Shown one piece after another: positions 37,111-50,022 of a stretch of DNA of 64,000 nt. The stretch comes from Tetranychus cinnabarinus. Lineage: Eukaryota > Arthropoda > Arachnida > Trombidiformes > Tetranychidae. The notes under the pieces are model-generated. The model ran no database searches. It saw only the letters and a list, made by a program, of their open reading frames with translations, and had not been told where the DNA came from. The position numbers and the translations under genes are program-made. Location of the stretch: contig WHVY01000001.1 of the NCBI GenBank assembly GCA_022266195.1, positions 5,828,001 to 5,892,000 of the forward strand, in the 5' to 3' direction. The stretch's first letter is position 1, and the number at the start of each line of letters is the position of its first letter.

Positions 37111-37731
37111 CAGTTTGTCACTTTGCGGCTGATTAATTAGTGATTAAACCTAAATTCGTTATTTATTATCATATCTTAATTGAAAATATCATGTAATCCA
37201 GTTTTCTCGGTTTCTGTTTTAAACTTATCTTGTGTCTCAGTCTGACAAGTCAACTAACTGACTCGAGGTGAAGTCAAGATCAAGTAGACTTTCAGAGTCA
37301 AACATTGAAGGCAAAAACATCTTTATCAGGTTTTTGTTGCAATAATAATGGAAAACCAAAGATGGACTTGAGTTGAATCTCTGATCTTTTACATTTTGTA
37401 TCCTTGGTTAAATTGATTTAACTTTTACCAAAAGCAAAGTCGTAATTTGAACATACACTTTGAACTTGAGTAAAATAAGTTTGAATTTATTCCTAATTTC
37501 AGACAATTCAGGGCAACTGTAAAGGACAAAAGAAGCTAGACAATGATGATGAGTAAATATTCAGAAGATGTATTTGATTGGTTCCTCCTTTTATTGTCTA
37601 AATTATCATAAATAGACGAGGAAAGATGCTTTTGTCCCAAATAAAAGAAGAACAAGAAAATGATGAAAAATTATGTCATTTTGCTTCTTACCATTGAAGG
37701 TCAATCATCCACCTACCGAACTTCCCGACTA

Positions 37732-37754
37732 ATCATCATCATCATCATCATCAT
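37732..37754. repeat. ATC trinucleotide microsatellite
   Basis: Seven or more uninterrupted ATC units lie in intergenic DNA. A second run of the complementary type (GAT) lies at 38131-38151. Confidence 0.85.
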
Positions 37755-38130
37755 AATCATTTCTCCTTTTACATCGCTATCATGAGTAAAAAAAGATGTA
37801 CATCATTAGCATCTAAACTTCATCTTTATCATTCCATTCAACCTCATCCTTTTTCCTTCATCTTCATCCCTTCACATCCTTTCAAGTTTAACCAGTAATG
37901 AGCATGTTGGCATCATCATTGTTACCGTTTTCTTGAACAAGATGATCAAACTGATTGAAAATGGTAATAATGATTAGAGTTACAATGGCAAGTCCAGTAA
38001 AGATAATGAAAGAAAGGCCAGAAAAGATGATGTTCATCTTTTTGTATCAATCAAGTTGAATGAAGTTAATCTGGACAAGCAGAAGAGAAGGAAAAAAGTC
38101 AAATATGGATTGATCAAAATAATCATAATA

Positions 38131-38151
38131 ATGATGATGATGATGATGATG
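38131..38151. repeat. GAT trinucleotide microsatellite
   Basis: Seven uninterrupted ATG/GAT units, about 400 bp from the complementary ATC run at 37732-37754. Confidence 0.85.
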
Positions 38152-38636
38152 CTCGCCATCATTCAGTTTATCTTTAAATGATATTCCTTTGGGTTCCATT
38201 ATTTCTTAATAACTGTTCTAAAAGTCGACATTCTAATATCATTTCACATGATAATCGTCATCATCCTGTGTCTACCAGAAAATGATGTCAACTATCATGA
38301 AATTAGATGAAACCTGTTCAACCAAATGAAACAATGTTGGCAATTTATTTCATTCATTCATCATTACAAATTATTAATATTTTTATTAAATTGTTCATTC
38401 CAATCAATACAACTTTGCATGGCAAAAAAAAGATTAACTTGCAAATTGGAAAAGGAAATGTTGATTGTGATACAAATGTGATGACAATTTGCATACTTGA
38501 GTATTCATTTTAACCTTGTTTCCATTTACATCGATAGCATTCACTTGTTCAATTGGAGAAAAAATTTCAAAATTTTTATTGTTCAATATTATAATTTTGA
38601 TTGAATTTTAACTTTTCTGTTGCATTTTTTTTCCAG

Positions 38637-41600
38637 ATTGCCTTCACTTGCAGGTTTATCGAGATGAAAAGGAAAGGATTAAAAGTGGATTAACTAAGGC
38701 TTCATTGTCACTCGAAAAGTACATTGGCCTGGAAACTGGGTTTACCTTTGATAAGGAGAGCAATACATTGGCCTTAATTTGTCAAGATATGGTTCTGTTG
38801 TTGGCATTTAATTCAAGGGAAACTTTACTCCATTGGCAGTCAACAATAAGATCTCACCTTCCTCAAGGTATTTATTCAATTAATTACACCTTTCTCCTCT
38901 CTATCAACACATCTAACCAAACCAACCATTTGAGAATCCAAATAACGTTAAATCAACTTGCCCAACAGTAATAATTGCAATACAGCTTGCAATCATCATT
39001 CAATTGAATTACCCTCTAGTAATTTTCATTTAATTCTCATCCAAATAAAACTGATACCATGACAAATGAACTACAAATCAACATGAGCTTCTGTTTAATC
39101 CCAGTATTGAATTGTCAACCTAACAATTGAACTGATCCTAGTGAACATTTCGCCTTCTATTTTACTTCAATGTTAAGAACAGCAAATTTTGAATGAGAAC
39201 TGAAACAACATGGTCAATCGATTCACAAATCTTTGCTTTTTTGAAAATTACATTCAGTGATTTCGCTTTTCGTAATATTATCGGAGCACACTAGTTCAAG
39301 TTTCGAAACGACTTTTATGCAATGAGATTTAAACTGTTCCACAGAATCACATAATCTCATTTGCTGTGAGCTGTGATTAAATGGTTAGATCTTTTGTAAC
39401 CCTCTCTTTAAGGACTCTTTTCAATGGACAGTAAGAATCTGAATTTTTTGACGAATGAAATTGTTTTGCGCTTTAACATCAAAGTTGAAGTCGATCATGA
39501 AGTTCTAACGCTTAAGGTTATTCAAGGTCACTCAGTTACTGAGATTTGAAGGTCATTCGAGAGGGTTTCATTCTTCAGATTGATTGCTGTTATCTGTTCA
39601 TGGCTCATGCTGGAAATACATTCGAAATGCGGAAAAGGTTAATCAAAAAACTGATATAAGAACAATAGAAACTCGCATTAAAATATATTATTTTGGTTAT
39701 GTTTGGTTAGGTTAGGTTAGGTTTGGTAAAATTTGTTTGGTAAACTGTAAATGATGTAACTGAACTTTAATAAAAGAGAGTTTAATTGAGATATAACTAA
39801 AGATTTAATGACCGATTGTTTAATATTGTCTGCTCTTACGCGTATCTCAGCCGGGATGCCGTTACTCGAGACCATTGCTAGTTGGTCACAAAATGTGAAA
39901 ATTGATTCCCCTCTTTCATGCTCTGGAGTAATCAACCTTTTTAAAGGAGGTATTTCCTGAGCCAATGTAATTATCGCATTTGTGGGTTGTTTTTACTCGC
40001 AACTTAGAAGAAATTCAGCGATCTAAGGTTATGAGATGTATGAAAAGAAGTGTTAAGCAAACCATGAAAGTTGAATGATTCAACTAACTATTAATTTGGG
40101 AATAATTTGCTAAGATAAGCTCCATCAATTGGTTCCTCTGATCGATAATAAACCCAATAAAGAGAGTAATCTGCAGATACATCATCTCGCCACATATATT
40201 CATGGTCTGAAAATATCGTACGTTTTTTTTCGTTTTACGCTTCATGCAGGCATAATTAACGAACGGTTAGTGCTACAGACCTCAGACTTGAACCATGCGC
40301 TTGTGCAAATTGAACAACCATTAGTTCGAGCGCTCAAGGTTTTTCAAGGTCAATTCTTTATTTGACCTCTAAATGACATAGACAGGTCTTTTTCTGAGAA
40401 TGTAAAATTAATTCGGTTAATGTTAGTCACATGTTCATAACTAACACCATAAGTTTGAACGCTCAAGTTTATTCGTCAGTTATTTGACTTCTAACTGAAA
40501 TTCGAAGGTCAACTGAGTGATGAATTCTTCAGATTTGTTATTGTTACCTGTTCATAGCTCATGCTGGCTAAAGCACATGAGTGTTTCCATTACCGTTCCG
40601 TTAATCGGGAGAAATAAATTTTACCTTTCCAACCGTTTTCAACTTTGAAAAAACATTGAAAAATCTGAAAAAACTCATCAGATCAGACAATGTCCTTGAG
40701 CGAAGGATCTGATGGTCTTCAATCTGAAGCAGCTTATAATCGTTTGAAAGTCCGTAGCATCAACCGTTCGTCCTAACTGGTTTTACCTCAAAAGGGCTTT
40801 AAAGTTTTTTCGATCGTTTGTCAATATCTCCCAATCCACATGTTTCATCAAACATCTTTTTGGACAATATACATTTATATTCATATAAAGTTTCATGCTA
40901 ATCGGTTAGGTAATCTCTAAGAGGTTCACTCTTTTTTTGATACTTTTATTTACAAATTTTCATCCGAAGATGCGTCTGTAAATATTTGTCAATGTAATAA
41001 TTATATAATAATATTGTTGGTGTGTTTTGCATTTCATCAGGTCTAATGTTTACATTCATGATTCCGAGATAGTTTACTAAACATGAGAGGGAAAAAAATG
41101 TTCATCAAACATTAATCATGTAATAACATTATTTGGTTACATTTGTTGAATCATTATTTCCATTGATTGTATTGCAATGAAATGACCAAACAAACAAAAA
41201 TGCTATTACAAGTATTATAAATATGAAAAAAAGAGGTTGATATAAAGAGAAAAATGAAAAAACAAAAAGTCATGAACCATGAAACCATTGAGGGTAATAA
41301 GTTAACCTTAACCATAAGGCTGACCAAGAAGGCAATTGGGTTAGCCAAGTTAGAGTCGGATGCTTTTCTCAGCCCATCATCAGTTGACAAGGTTCAATGA
41401 GTATAAAGAAGTGGCTTCCTAACCAGACAAGAAAGAGAAAGAGAAAGAGAGGAAACATGGTTGACATGAATCTGACAGGGAACAAATAGTTTTGTTTCAA
41501 GAAGAAGAACTCTATTTTTTCCTTTTACCCTGTTTACCCTGTAATGGTCATCAGTCGAGTTGAAGCTTTATTCAACTTTTACTTTTCTTTCCCTTTGTTT

Positions 41601-44600
41601 ACAACAATACCTAAAGTTATCCATCAATTTCCTGTTTCCTTGAATTTCATCTCTTTATCAATTTACTTTCAGAAAAATTCATTCCAACTCTTTCCTTCTC
41701 ATTTATATCCTTAGAACATCAATATCCAGTTGAAATTGTTTCATTTCCAGCCAAAAGTAGACTAACTGTTGGACCAAGTCGTCTTCACATTCGCGATGGG
41801 TGCTTTGCTCTGGTCTCTGGTAATCCGCCAAGATTGGCTGGACTCTGGTCACTGCCCGATCTCAGACGATATGGAGTACTTAATGGTAAATTTTGCTTTG
41901 AAGGCGGTTCATCTTGTGGTAAAGGTAAGAATATCAAAATTGAGTCGCTCAGATCAGAACTTATCTATAACTGCAACATTTATTTTCATAAACACATGAG
42001 CTCATTATACTTCATGCATTTCCCGTCATTTTTAGATCGTCAAATGTTTGGAAAAGCAAATCTGTAGAAAAATTCCCAGAGAAAAGTTGAATGAACCCAA
42101 AACGCCAAATTTTCGATCGAGTCATTGAACTTTTTAAAAAATTCTGGGCAAAGTAGAACCGTTTGAAGCTTTCGATTAAACATTTTGTTTATTCTCGTTT
42201 CTTGATGTTCAGTTGTACCGAAACAAATGAAACATTTTGTTGCATTTTTGATTGATAGTTATACAAGTGTAAAACAGTTGATTCTTATTGATCAATATCA
42301 TTATTACATGTATAATTTGTTTCACTCCTTTTCTTTATTCCAGTTCAATATTTCATGATATCATGAATTTGCTTTTGCCAAACTTTTTTGCTTTCAATAC
42401 ACAAAAATATTGCTCAATGAATTGATTGTTAATCAATACAATTTTTGGTGTTGCATGAAGAAAAATAAATAAATTTTTTCTTCTTTCTTCTTCGTTTCCA
42501 ATGATATTAATCACATTAAGTAAATAAAAACAACACAATAACATTGAAATAGATTTGATTATTGAAGTAACAAGTCAGACTACATTTAGCTGTATCAATT
42601 GTCATACTAATGGTGATAAATTAAGTTAACTTTGATTTCATTATATTCCTAATCTTTTCCCCTGTAATTTAATTACTTTCTCAATCAAAGGAGAGAAATG
42701 TTTCCACTCATGTTGATTAAGATTCATTGGCAATACAAACATGAAATGTTTTTAATATTACAATTTTGACCTTTTCTTTTCTTCCTTTTCACTGACCATT
42801 CAGGTGAAGGTCTTCATGTACTTTCAACGATAAAAACTGGTGAACTAATGAAGGCATTTCAATTGGCATCAATTGGTAATCTTCAACCGAAACGCAAATT
42901 ATCCATTAAACAAGATAAATGTAAGTCAACTAATACCTTAAAAGACAGTTTATTCAATGAAAAGGGCTGTTAATCCAGTTTGGGTTAATCTTCAACTCAA
43001 GACTTGTTCGGATTGACTTTCAATGAAACAATTGGATTGAACATAATGTCAACCAAACGTCTGTTGGGATCAACTTTAGTCATTGTTATAACATCACTTT
43101 GAATCTGATAACTAATCATGTTGAATGATTGGTTAACTAACACAATTTTCGAGTCTAACCTTTGCATTGATACCTGATTCAGTCAACTTTGACTTTCACT
43201 TGAATAGCTTCAGTTTCTTAAAATGAACCTAAATCTGGTTCTTTAGTTTTTTCTGGTTTCTACAGTATTTCAGAATCTCTTGAAATCTCAGAGCATTGAT
43301 TGTCAAAATCAAATTGTTTATTAGTGAGAAAAGCAATATTTTATTACACAATTAAATATGAAATAAATATGAATAAGTCAGCAAGTAATTTTATGAAAAT
43401 GTTTTTACTTTTAAATGCATTTTGCTTTGATCGACAGTCAGTCAATATTTTCAGATTCATTGACATTAATACATTTGTTACGACATGACAATCAGAAATG
43501 ATCAGACAGTTTGATCAATACAAATCAATTCAATTTTCAAGCTTTTAGCTCTTGATTTCATTTGCATATGAGACTGGTTTTAACCGAATCTTTATTCAAA
43601 ATGAGTAAACAATTTAATGTAACAAATGATTTCTGATTTTAATAACCATTCTGTGAAAATAGATATATTATATAGATAATAATAATATCATCAGAGGCAA
43701 GGTTTGAAAATTGATAGAAGAAAATTTTAAAATTTATTTCGTTTTGGAATCAAATTGATCCAAATTTGACTGGGATTGATAATTTTGTTTGCATAAAATT
43801 TATCATAAATGCTTGGCTTGAGCACAACCAGAATAAAATTGCCATTATTGTCGATACAAGTTTATTAGAATCAAATCAATTTCAATAAAAGCAGTGACTG
43901 TCATTGTCATTGAGATCGTAATCAGCTTTTCCTAACAAAAAAACGAGACCAAATGTGACAAATGAGGAAGACTTGTTAGTAAAAATCAATTGATTTTTTT
44001 ATTCCAATGCAGCTTAGTGAAGATTCAATCAACTTGATTACCAGCCTTTTTTATTCATGAAGGTACCATAACTCAATTTCAAACAATAATTCAATTTTTT
44101 CTCACAACTTTTTTGCTTCTCAGGCAATAACCTTTCAGATAGGATATCATTTTGCTCATCAAGCTCACATTCAAGTGGAACCAGTTCAATCTCTAGTGGC
44201 AATGGAAGTTATCAAAGTTCTCTCGAGTATTCAACACCTCGAAGTGCTCATCATCTTCACCTTACCCATCACCACCATCATCATCATCATGGAAGCATAG
44301 GCAACGAAAGAGTACCAAGTGGATGTTGCAGTTCAGCTGCAGGTTCAACCGAGCTTTGGTATGACAAGTTGAAGATGTTGCGTTCAGCCAACTCGGGTCT
44401 ATTGGCACTTCAGGATGGCAGCTCAATATGCTCTTGCCTCTCAGAGTGCAACCTATTGACTCCAACCAGTGATAATATTGGCTCAAAGTCAACACTCAAT
44501 GGACACCTTTTGTATCCCTCCGAGTTTGACGCTGAATCAACCAGCAGCTCAACCAATACACTCAAACAGACAACCTTTAACTCGTCCCGTCAAGCAGAGT

Positions 44601-47600
44601 CAACCTCGGTCGATCCAAAGCTACTTCAAAAGCTAATCACTGGCCACTATCAAATACCCAAACACTTCTTAACCCAATGCCAGGTAAACATTAACCCAAT
44701 CTAACCAGAAAACATTTTTTTTTCTTAAAAATAAATTTTCCATCTCTAACAGGGAATCAAAAATGATGTTGATGACAAGATGATACTCAACAATTTGGAA
44801 ATGTATGATGTTCCGAGAAAATTTCAACAGGTAAGAGTTTATTTTTTAATCAAATTTGGGTGAAATATTTCAAATTGTTGAATAGTTTTCCATTGGAAGA
44901 TGTTGGTTAAGGATAAAGATTGTCAGGAAATTGGTAACTACAAAAGGACTGAATGAGGAGAAAGGCAATAAGAATAATTTCCGTTTTTTTCACAATTTTC
45001 ATCCTGAAGAAGCTAATTTTGTGATCTTGAATTGAATTACAATGGCTTTTGAGCCTGATAATTTGAACCACAAAATGGGTAAATCAGTCATTGCCGATTA
45101 GACTGTAGTTCAATTATGACTCTTTCAATGTTAAACTATTGAGAAAATTTAATCAACATGATTCAATACGAGTTTACCCTGCATTGGTAAAGAAGGTTGA
45201 ACAATGGGAAAAGCTTGTCGATTGTTTGCTTCAATTGAAAATTAATTGTGTTAAGGAAGAAAAGCTTACAAAAGGAGAAAACAATTTTGATAAATTTTCA
45301 TTGAACATTGAAGAGAAGAGCAAAAAATATATCATTTCCCTGAAATGTTAAAATGGAATGAAATGTAAAAGTAAAAGTGAGGATGAAAAAAGATGAGTTT
45401 GAGAGGAAGAAAACAAAAGATTATTGAAGATGACATTGAAAATGGCATTGAAGGAAAAGATGAAAAGTGAAATGTTTGCAGGGAAATGGGAAAAGGAATA
45501 AGTTGGTGAAGACAAAAAATGTTCATCTTGATCATGTTTCGTGTTGTAAATTGAATGAGAAATGAAAATTTTTGTGTGAATCTAGAGATTCTTTTCTCGT
45601 ATTTTCCTCATTGGGTTGATGATATTATTAAAGATGGTAAAAGAGAAACGGAAAAGATAGAATTAGTTTCCTTTCAAATGAGCCAAGATGATTGTCATCG
45701 CTAAGTGATGAGGATAAAAGGCACAAACAAGAGTAAAGTGAAGGGAAAAAATGGTTTTTAAGTGTCAGTGAAATGCACTTTGAAACACTTTGCGATTATG
45801 AAATGATACACTAAAGATGAGGATGAAGATGAAGATGATGAGCATCTTTTTGAAATGTAAAGTTTTTTTCACTGTTAGATGTTCAAGTGATTAACAGGGA
45901 AACAAAGTAAGCCTTTGCCTTTAGGCTTATTGAATGTATTCATCAATGGATTGAAATTGCCATTTGTGTAAATCTAATTCTCAATGATAATTTCACCTTT
46001 TCCCTCAATGATTATCATCATGATTTTGTGTTCATTAAGGTTATTGATTAAAGATTAACTTGTGATTATGAAAAAGTTAATTTCATTTTTAATCATTTCC
46101 CAAATTGACATTAGTTTCATCTTTTCCAGCTTTTCATTGCAATCTTTTTGTGTCTCTTTTCAGATTCATTTTAATGGTTCCAGTAATACAGTTAATGATA
46201 ATGGTAAATTATCTCAACCAAATTGTGACCAAAATTTAAATACTCTCAATGAATCGGGAAAGGATTTAAAGGATAAAGGGTTAAGGAAAGAAGAGATAAA
46301 TTCATTGGATTCAACCTGTTCAGGCCGGTGTAATAATGGACTCAATTGTGATTCAACTAATCAAAAAGATTCAATAAGCTTTGGTAGTGATTTATGTAAA
46401 GAATGTAATTTTCTGGTTAACCCGATTTTCGATTCAAATAAGGCAACTCAATTGAATGGAAGCTGCAAAGGCGTAAATGAGGAGCAAAAGGTTGAACTGA
46501 AGCAACAATTAAATGAATCACAAGTTAATTCTAATTCCAATTGTTTTCATTCAATCGATAAATCAATTTTAAGTGATGATAAATTGGTAAACAAGGAAAG
46601 CGTCAACTCGCCGCACAAGAGTGACAATTTAACTGATAATCTGATCAACAATAATTATGTAAACATTGATTTTGTCCGATCATTGCAATATTACCAGAAT
46701 GTTGGCCTTTTAAAGAAACAACTGGTTAATCTGGTTAATCCAAAGCCAGCCGTTTCTTTACCTGATGAACCAGATAAATCACAGAGATTAATAGACTCGG
46801 AGGATCCTTTGGTAGGTGAAGTTAATTACAATTTAATGGTTAACAAATCATCGGGTAATAAGGATAAAGACGATGATTATCTTGAGATGGTTCCATTGAT
46901 TGGTGAAAGTGAACTTAATGAATGTGAGGAGCAAATTTATCTAGTAAACCAGAAACAATTGAATGATAATTTACTCTCCCTTTTAACCATCCTTAATTCA
47001 AGCAAGAAAATTAATGATACCAATCAAAGTATTTGTGCCTCATCATCATCACCCTCACCCTCAACCTCATCTTCATCAACCAACGGTAATCGCAATGAAG
47101 CAAATAAATTAGTTAATCCATTGTCAAGATCGTTAAGTGATTTTACACGAAAATTAAAATTGTTACACGAAAAGTCAACCCAAGGCAAGGATAAAGGTTC
47201 ACCCAATGAGCCACCTTACAAGGATCAAACATCAACCTCATGTCCACCCTCACCAGTCAAACTATCGGTTAACCTGGACCTATCACTACCAGTACCTCCA
47301 CCTCCACCGCCTCCACCCTTGTCTTATCTGTATGCTTGTCGGTTGAACCGTTCAATGGAATCTCTGATTTATCCATTTACTCATCAATCATCATTACCTT
47401 ATCAGCACAACACTGGACACCAGTTTTATCCCTCTGATGGTGATCACTTTGACTCTATTGATCATCACCATTGCCAGTGTAATTATGATCATTTAACTTC
47501 ATCAGATGAAGATATTTACCATGCAAGTCAAATAAGGGTAACATCTAATAGTCCATTTACCTGTAGACCGATGAGCCCTTCTGAAATTAAACGATCAATC

Positions 47601-47936
47601 AGTTTACCTAATGGAGGTTCATCTGTTCATCGGTCCAATAAATTAAATTGCTATCCAATTGTGATAAATAATGGTCAACCTTTACCTGACCAGTGTAACC
47701 AGGATAACTCACAATCAAATTGCCACAGTGAAAATGTGAACACTGTTAACCTTTTAAAGTTGAACCATTCCAATGGAATCAATTCAAGTTGTTTAAATGA
47801 TTTAAACAAATCAACCAATTTTGATCATGTCAACAGTTTGGGTAAAAGTGTGCAAGGTAAATCATCAACAGCAATCACAGTTAAACCCAGATCATCAAAT
47901 GAATATGTTACACTTGATGTTGACAGGAAAAGTTGA
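38637..47936 (+). CDS. Dok7: Dok-7-type PH/PTB adaptor protein (5' end missing)
   Basis: Cytoplasmic adaptor. Vertebrate Dok-7 activates the receptor kinase MuSK at the neuromuscular synapse and recruits Crk once phosphorylated. Six exons join in frame: 38637-38867, 41715-41924, 42804-42920, 44124-44683, 44753-44830 and 46164-47936 (989 residues so far). The first begins in phase 1 inside the PH domain (DCLHLQVYRDEKERIKSGL), so the exon(s) with the start codon and first PH strands lie upstream, unfound. The next two carry the PTB domain (GPSRLHIRDG, LRRYGVLNGKFCFEGGSSCG). The tail has an eight-His run, ICSCLSE, and tyrosines YSTP (44228), YQIP (44648) and YDVP (44804). The 590-residue last exon is Asn/Ser-rich with YLEM (46878), a proline run and YVTLDV at the end. 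Human Dok-7 is about half as long. Orthology to Dok-7, not Dok-1 to -6, rests on the PH/PTB sequences and paired YxxP sites. Confidence 0.92.
39505..40565. repeat. Three diverged copies of a GGTCA-containing repeat
   Basis: Similar blocks start near 39505, 40322 and 40450. Each has an AGTTYKARCGCTYAAG-like lead followed by a TTATTCAAGGTCA-like stretch. The first and third continue to a shared end (CTTCAGATT... to CATGCTGG at about 39575-39612 and 40529-40565). The second contains TTTATTTGACCTCTAAATGA, matching the inner arms of the element at 28386-28885, so these belong to one dispersed family. Confidence 0.6.
39705..39721. repeat. Interstitial telomere-like run, three GGTTA units
   Basis: GGTTAGGTTAGGTTAGG is followed by degenerate GTTTGGTAAA units. 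TTAGG is the ancestral arthropod telomere repeat. Three units is short enough to be chance or a microsatellite. Confidence 0.5.
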
Positions 47937-48166
47937 TGTTCAATTGGATAACCCAAAATTTTTTACACCTTTAATTCAATTCTATCCCTTTCTCTCTCTC
48001 TCTACTCAGCTCAATGTTTTCAATTTGTTTCATCACAATTGACACTTTAAATGTTTCCATGTTTCAATCAATTTCAAGATTAACTCACATATCCTATTGA
48101 ATTGTAAATTGTAAATCATTTAAAAATTGTAAAACGACACAAAAATTTGTAAAAAACAACATATGC

Positions 48167-48172
48167 AATAAA
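48167..48172 (+). terminator. Polyadenylation signal AATAAA of the Dok-7 gene
   Basis: A canonical hexamer lies about 230 bases after the Dok-7 stop (47936) on the same strand, the first clear one downstream. Confidence 0.6.
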
Positions 48173-50022
48173 AAAATGGTTAACCCATAAAAGACAAAAA
48201 ATCTGGTTCAAATATTGAATCTCCATTTGGATTACGATTGATTGATTCCAATTCCTTTTTAGATGATAATCAAGTGTTAATAGGTGATAATTAGGGGATT
48301 GAATCAATTGTCCAACAATGAAACAATTGCTTTTATGGTTTGATACTAATGGATAAAATAGTGGCTTAAATCAGGCTAATGGGAACAACATTTACAGTGA
48401 TTTAGTGATTTTTGCAGGGAATCCTTTTCTGCTTCTTGTTTCTTGCTCATCTTTCTGGTCTTTTGCTTGCCATTTGGACATAGTCAGGGATGAGAGGAAA
48501 GGCTCAAGATGATAATGCTATTTAATTGAGAGACAGAAATTGCCTTTTTCTTTGTTCATCTTTCAGGGTTCAATCTTTCATCAGCATTAAATAACCATTC
48601 TTTTTTGTTCATCTTTCCTTTGCTTGATATACAGTTTAAATTGAACAATCAGCCCAATTGTTGCGATAACTTCAACTGTTTCAATGTTTTAATTAAATTT
48701 AACTATCCAATGGTAAAGAAGTTGCAACAATCAATGATTTTGTTGTCAACCAATAATCAGTTATATAATTGATTGTTCAACATGGAAAAGTTATTCCTTT
48801 GTTTTCTTTTCTTCGCAAAATTGATTCTCTTTGTTTTTCCAAAATTGGGACGTTCTTATATCATCATTGATTCCCATGGTTAGTTGAAAATGCAGGGAAA
48901 TACATCAGCGTTTAACGGTTCATATTGATGATCATCTTTGATAATGTACAATCCTTGATGAGACCAAAACACCACCTTGACTTTGATAATAATAGTCCAT
49001 TTGTTTGTTTCACTTTTTACACTCTTTTTTTGATAATAGCTTCTTAGCTCTTTTATTTCTGTATCAGCTTCAATCTTGTATCTTTTAGTGAAAGATTGTT
49101 GAAAGAACATCAATTTGATTTCATCTTCTTCATCTTGTACATAAAAAAAGATGACTGAGATTGGTACGTTTAAATGCTTTCAACTGGAAGATTTATTGAA
49201 GCAAACAGATGATGAAACGGAAGAGACCAAAAAATCACTGTAGACGACAGATGAAGACAGGAATAGCGGGTTAAGAGAGTAAAGAGAGGGAGACTGGGGA
49301 GAAGGAAGAAAAAGAAGAAAGCAAAGAGAGAAATCGAAGAGCTGATGATAATGATGACTTGGATAATCACAGAAGCAGAAATGAAAATAGTGCTTTGGTC
49401 AGCCTTTTCATTTTCAGTCTCCATTTCTTGTTTGCTCATCTTTCATTTGTTGGTCCTTGTTTGGGTACTTTTGTTGTATCACTTTGAACACTTTACTGGA
49501 TCATCTATCAAACTTTTGTTTTTCAACTGAATTATCCAACTTGAAGAGGTAAATAAAACCTAATGATAATATTTTTCATTAACAAGAGCCAAAAGTTTTA
49601 TTGTGTCCATCCAATGATTCCTTGATAACCAATGATCCATGGCTTGATTCAATGTTGAACTTTAATTTGACTTGGAAATTTGGATTGTTTAATGTCAAGT
49701 ATTCATGTGGCACCATCTTGTTGATTAAAAGCAAACCATTTCTCTCCGACTCTATAAAATAAATTGTCTTGATTAAAGCATTAATTGGTTAAACATTTTG
49801 ATTCCTTTGAGAAAAAAAATTTAATTCCAGTTTTGGTAATTTCATCTGGTGAGTATTTTTCCTTTACATCAAAGATTTTGTTTGACAATGGACACAAAAA
49901 AGAAGGATCAGAGGATAATTAACATAATTGATTAATTGATTTTCTTTAAAATAAAAAAAAATGGATTATTAAATGATTATCATGAGATGGCTTGAGAATT
50001 GTTTCTTCTTCTTGAAATTAAA
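48173..50022. other. Convergent intergenic region between Dok-7 and CPAP3
   Basis: About 1.85 kb between the 3' ends of two genes facing each other. It is AT-rich with short meaningless ORFs. It should hold the CPAP3 3' UTR next to 50022. No repeat or further gene was supported. Confidence 0.5.

Larger units (their letters stand above)
22856..38636. other. Gene-poor region, 15.8 kb, between the receptor and Dok-7 exons
   Basis: AT-rich DNA with an inverted-repeat element (28386-28885), a TA-flanked element (31681-32285), microsatellites and a few short coding-like patches. It may hold promoter and 5' exon(s) of the Dok-7 gene, but I found no exon carrying the expected first part of the PH domain (a KWKxRW-type motif) between about 30 and 38.6 kb. 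No tRNA or other RNA gene was recognised. Confidence 0.45.
38868..41714 (+). other. First visible Dok-7 intron, repeat-rich
   Basis: A 2.85-kb intron interrupts the gene between its PH and PTB exons. It contains the GGTCA repeat cluster (39505-40565), a three-unit telomere-like run (39705-39721) and a protein-like minus-strand frame (39717-39965, containing ITPEHERGESIFTFCDQL) that may be a mobile-element fragment. Confidence 0.6.

Noticed and set aside
37732..38151. ATC and GAT runs as the arms of one inverted element
   Set aside because: Complementary trinucleotide microsatellites are common throughout the window, and the sequence between and around them shows no further pairing.
44262..44495. 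77-aa minus-strand ORF
   Set aside because: It is an antisense shadow of the His-rich Dok-7 exon.
46062..46163. ATG at 46062 as the start of a separate 624-aa gene
   Set aside because: A strong acceptor ends at 46163. The downstream frame continues in phase from exon 44753-44830. The first 34 codons are hydrophobic low-complexity intron translation.
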